Below are positions 62,216-64,000 of a DNA stretch of 64,000 bases, piece after piece; position 1 is the first letter of the stretch, and every line of letters starts with the position of its first letter. The notes under the pieces were generated by a model that ran no database searches, had not been told where the DNA came from, and saw nothing but the letters and a program-made list of their open reading frames with translations. The DNA lies in contig CM067366.1 in the NCBI GenBank assembly GCA_034401795.1, positions 83,088,147-83,152,146 on the forward strand, in the 5' to 3' direction. A program made the position numbers and the translations under genes. The stretch is from Chaetoderma sp. LZ-2023a. Its lineage: Eukaryota; Mollusca; Caudofoveata; Chaetodermatida; Chaetodermatidae.

Positions 62216-64000
62216 AACATCCGCCCGGAAACAGGACTGGGCAGTAATATTGTCAATCTAACTGGCTCCCCATTAGGTGAAGCAGAGCAGTCACTGCTCA
62301 ATTTTGGTCTTACATTTGTCCCAACACCAAAACCTAAAACAGGTTTGGATGCTCTTTTAGATAATGGCTGTATGGAAACATCTGAATTTAGTCACCATAT
62401 TAAGTTAGCAGACTTCTTTCGTAACTCTAATAGTAACATTCCACCATTCATTGCAAAAACTGGCTGGGCACCAAACGTAAAAATCCTGGACCCAGCGATC
62501 GGTGAAAGCATAGAACTCTTTTCAGAACGTGTTAAAAATTCTACATTCCCTAATGATCAACCAAATTTACCCTATGAGGAACGCCAGGCCTTAATTGAAT
62601 TGTCTAAAAACAGCGAAATTGTCATCAAACCTGCAGATAAAGGGTCGGCGACTGTAATAATGCTTAAAGATAACTATAAACGTGAAGCACAACGACAACT
62701 TAGTAACCCAAAGCATTACCAGAAACTAAGCAAACCACTTTGGCAAAATAATTGCAGCAAATTTAATGAGATTCTTAAAAAATTGCTCGATAGCAAGAAG
62801 ATCACCGAAAAGCAACATAAGTATCTCTTTGCTAAACTTGAGTCAAAACCACGGACTTTCTATCTTTTGCCAAAAATTCATAAACCCATAGATTCGTGGT
62901 TGGACCCAATGTCACCGCCCGGGCGACCTATAATCTCTGATTGTGGCTCAGAATCCTACAGAATCAGTGAATACATCGATTACCATCTACAGCCAATAGC
63001 AAATAGACACCCCAGCTTCTTGAAAAACACAGAAGACTTCTTATCACAGGTCTCTGAGACCTGGATACCTCCAAATTCATTCTTGGTCACGCTTGACATC
63101 GATGCTATGTATACAAACATTGACATCGAGAAGGGTATAAATTCTATCCGTAGAGCATTCGTGAACTACCCAGACACCAACAGGCCAGACAGAGAAGTAA
63201 TAGCTCTATTAGAGCTGAGTCTGAAAGGCAATGATTTTGAATTCGATGGCGAAATTTACCAACAAATTTGCGGCTGCGCGATGGGCAAGCGCTTTAGCCC
63301 ATGTTTTGCCAATATTTACGTAGCAGAGTGGGAGGAGGAAGCGTTAGAAAAGTGTCCAAAACACCCCCTCATTTATCGCAGGTACCTTGATGACATTTTC
63401 ATGATTTGGCAACACACAAAGGCAGAGTTTGATGAATTTTTCGAAATTCTGAACAATCACGATCCGAATATCAAATTAAAAGCAACCATTGACGAGATGT
63501 CCGTAGATTTCCTGGATGTAACTGTATATAAAGGTCTAAAGTATGAAACAACTGGCTACTTAGACTACAAAGTGTATTTCAAACCAACCGATTCGCATCA
63601 GCTATTGCACAAAAAATCTTTCCATCCACCACATACTTTTAAAGGAATAGTTAAATCACAAATAACCCGTTTTCACAGGAATTCGAGTGATAGGAAAAAC
63701 TTTGAAGAAGCGTGCTCTACCCTATTCAAAGCCCTCAAACCATGAGGTTACTCCTCACGATTCTTGCGCAAAATCAAATCTGAAACATTAGACGGCTTGG
63801 AAACCATTCCAGATAATGCCTCAAATCATCGGCCTACCAAAATTTCTCACAATCGTCCTATTATAGGTGTAGGCGAATCTCGCAAATGCGGAAAGAAAAG
63901 GTGCAAGTTAGATGAATTTCTCCCAAACCAGAATACTTTCACGAGCTTTCAGAACAAAAGCAAGTTCCAACTTCAGTCTAATCTAGATTGTGACTCTGAA
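62216..64000 (+). CDS. Penelope-like reverse transcriptase (3' end beyond window)
   Basis: The frame opens before the ATG at 62345: NIVNLTGSPLGEAEQSLLNF and GLTFVPTP are the conserved PLE entry. Numbered from that Met: KPADKGSATVIM (95-106), LPKIHKP (175-181), PPGRPIISDCGSESYRISEY (191-210), LDIDAMYTNI (250-259, motif A Asp 251), GCAMGKRFSP (310-319, motif B), YLDDIFMIW (347-355, catalytic Asp pair) and VDFLDVTVY (387-395). A TGA at 63743 follows FKALKP, but the frame continues GYSSRFLRKIKSETLDGLE and CGKKRCKLDEF to the end of the window at LDCDSE, the cysteine-containing linker before GIY-YIG. All catalytic residues are intact. The enzyme copies its RNA at nicked or exposed 3' ends. Confidence 0.93.

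Larger units (their letters stand above)
60800..64000 (+). mobile_element. Penelope-like element, endonuclease-bearing type, cut by window edge
   Basis: ORF1 (SGNH) and ORF2 (RT) are 15 bases apart in the same direction. RT residues and the cysteine linker leading to a GIY-YIG domain place it in the Penelope group rather than LINEs or LTR elements. The window ends just before the expected GIY-YIG motif. Damage is light (one stop in each ORF), so the insertion may be young. The left boundary near 60800 falls inside the antisense LINE. Confidence 0.85.

Overview
The window is animal nuclear DNA: split genes with GT-AG introns, very dense microsatellites, and Metazoan-type retroelements (chromodomain Gypsy, APE-type LINEs, a Penelope-like element). 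It is AT-rich and carries one assembly gap of 500 N. A 1.7-kb repeat starting AGCTCACCTGG resembles a family I remember from bivalves and other marine invertebrates, so I favour a marine invertebrate. The phylum cannot be fixed from this sequence.

Host genes. (1) Positions 1322-30401 (+) hold eleven consecutive, phase-compatible exons of a ceramide-kinase-like lipid kinase. They run from the end of the N-terminal region through the DAGK-type catalytic core (NPIGG, GGDGT, GSGN) to the stop codon, about 476 residues; the 5' exons lie left of the window. None of these exons but the first is long enough to stand out as an ORF, and the 10.2 kb of introns 2-4 and 12.2 kb of intron 5 are mostly transposon and satellite debris. 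(2) A single thrombospondin type-1 exon lies on the minus strand at 36057-36236, with symmetrical phase 1 ends. (3) Two exons at 57219-57365 and 58099-58299 (+) encode a signal-peptide-like start followed by a PAN/Apple-like domain, probably the 5' end of a secreted or membrane protein gene whose later exons I could not find.

Mobile DNA, left to right: a long unclassified LTR-like element in inverse orientation (2170-4500, sister copies at 32560-35590 and 37330-38500); a deleted Tc1-type transposon (8543-9425); a degenerate chromodomain Gypsy on the minus strand (9540-14390); a RTE-like LINE remnant split by a 1.69-kb element with Helentron-like ends (21940-23990); two more copies of that LINE (26998-27975, 50780-51790); two CR1/Jockey-type LINE tails (36830-37150, 40080-41345); two L1/Tx1-type LINEs (43955-49340 plus, 59270-60810 minus); and a Penelope-like element with an SGNH-hydrolase first ORF that runs off the right edge (60800-64000). 

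Scattered through all this are more than twenty copies of a short palindrome (core CTGTTGCTGCC with TTTCAAAATATTCAACA arms). Many sit in the middle of a 300-500 bp MITE-like unit that also carries several TGACGTCA (CRE-type) palindromes. Other repeats include two further hairpin families, a 40-bp minisatellite of 12.5 units (19154-19665), and large TA, CA, GCAC, CT, TTA and TAC/TGC arrays. Most apparent long ORFs over those arrays are translation artefacts.
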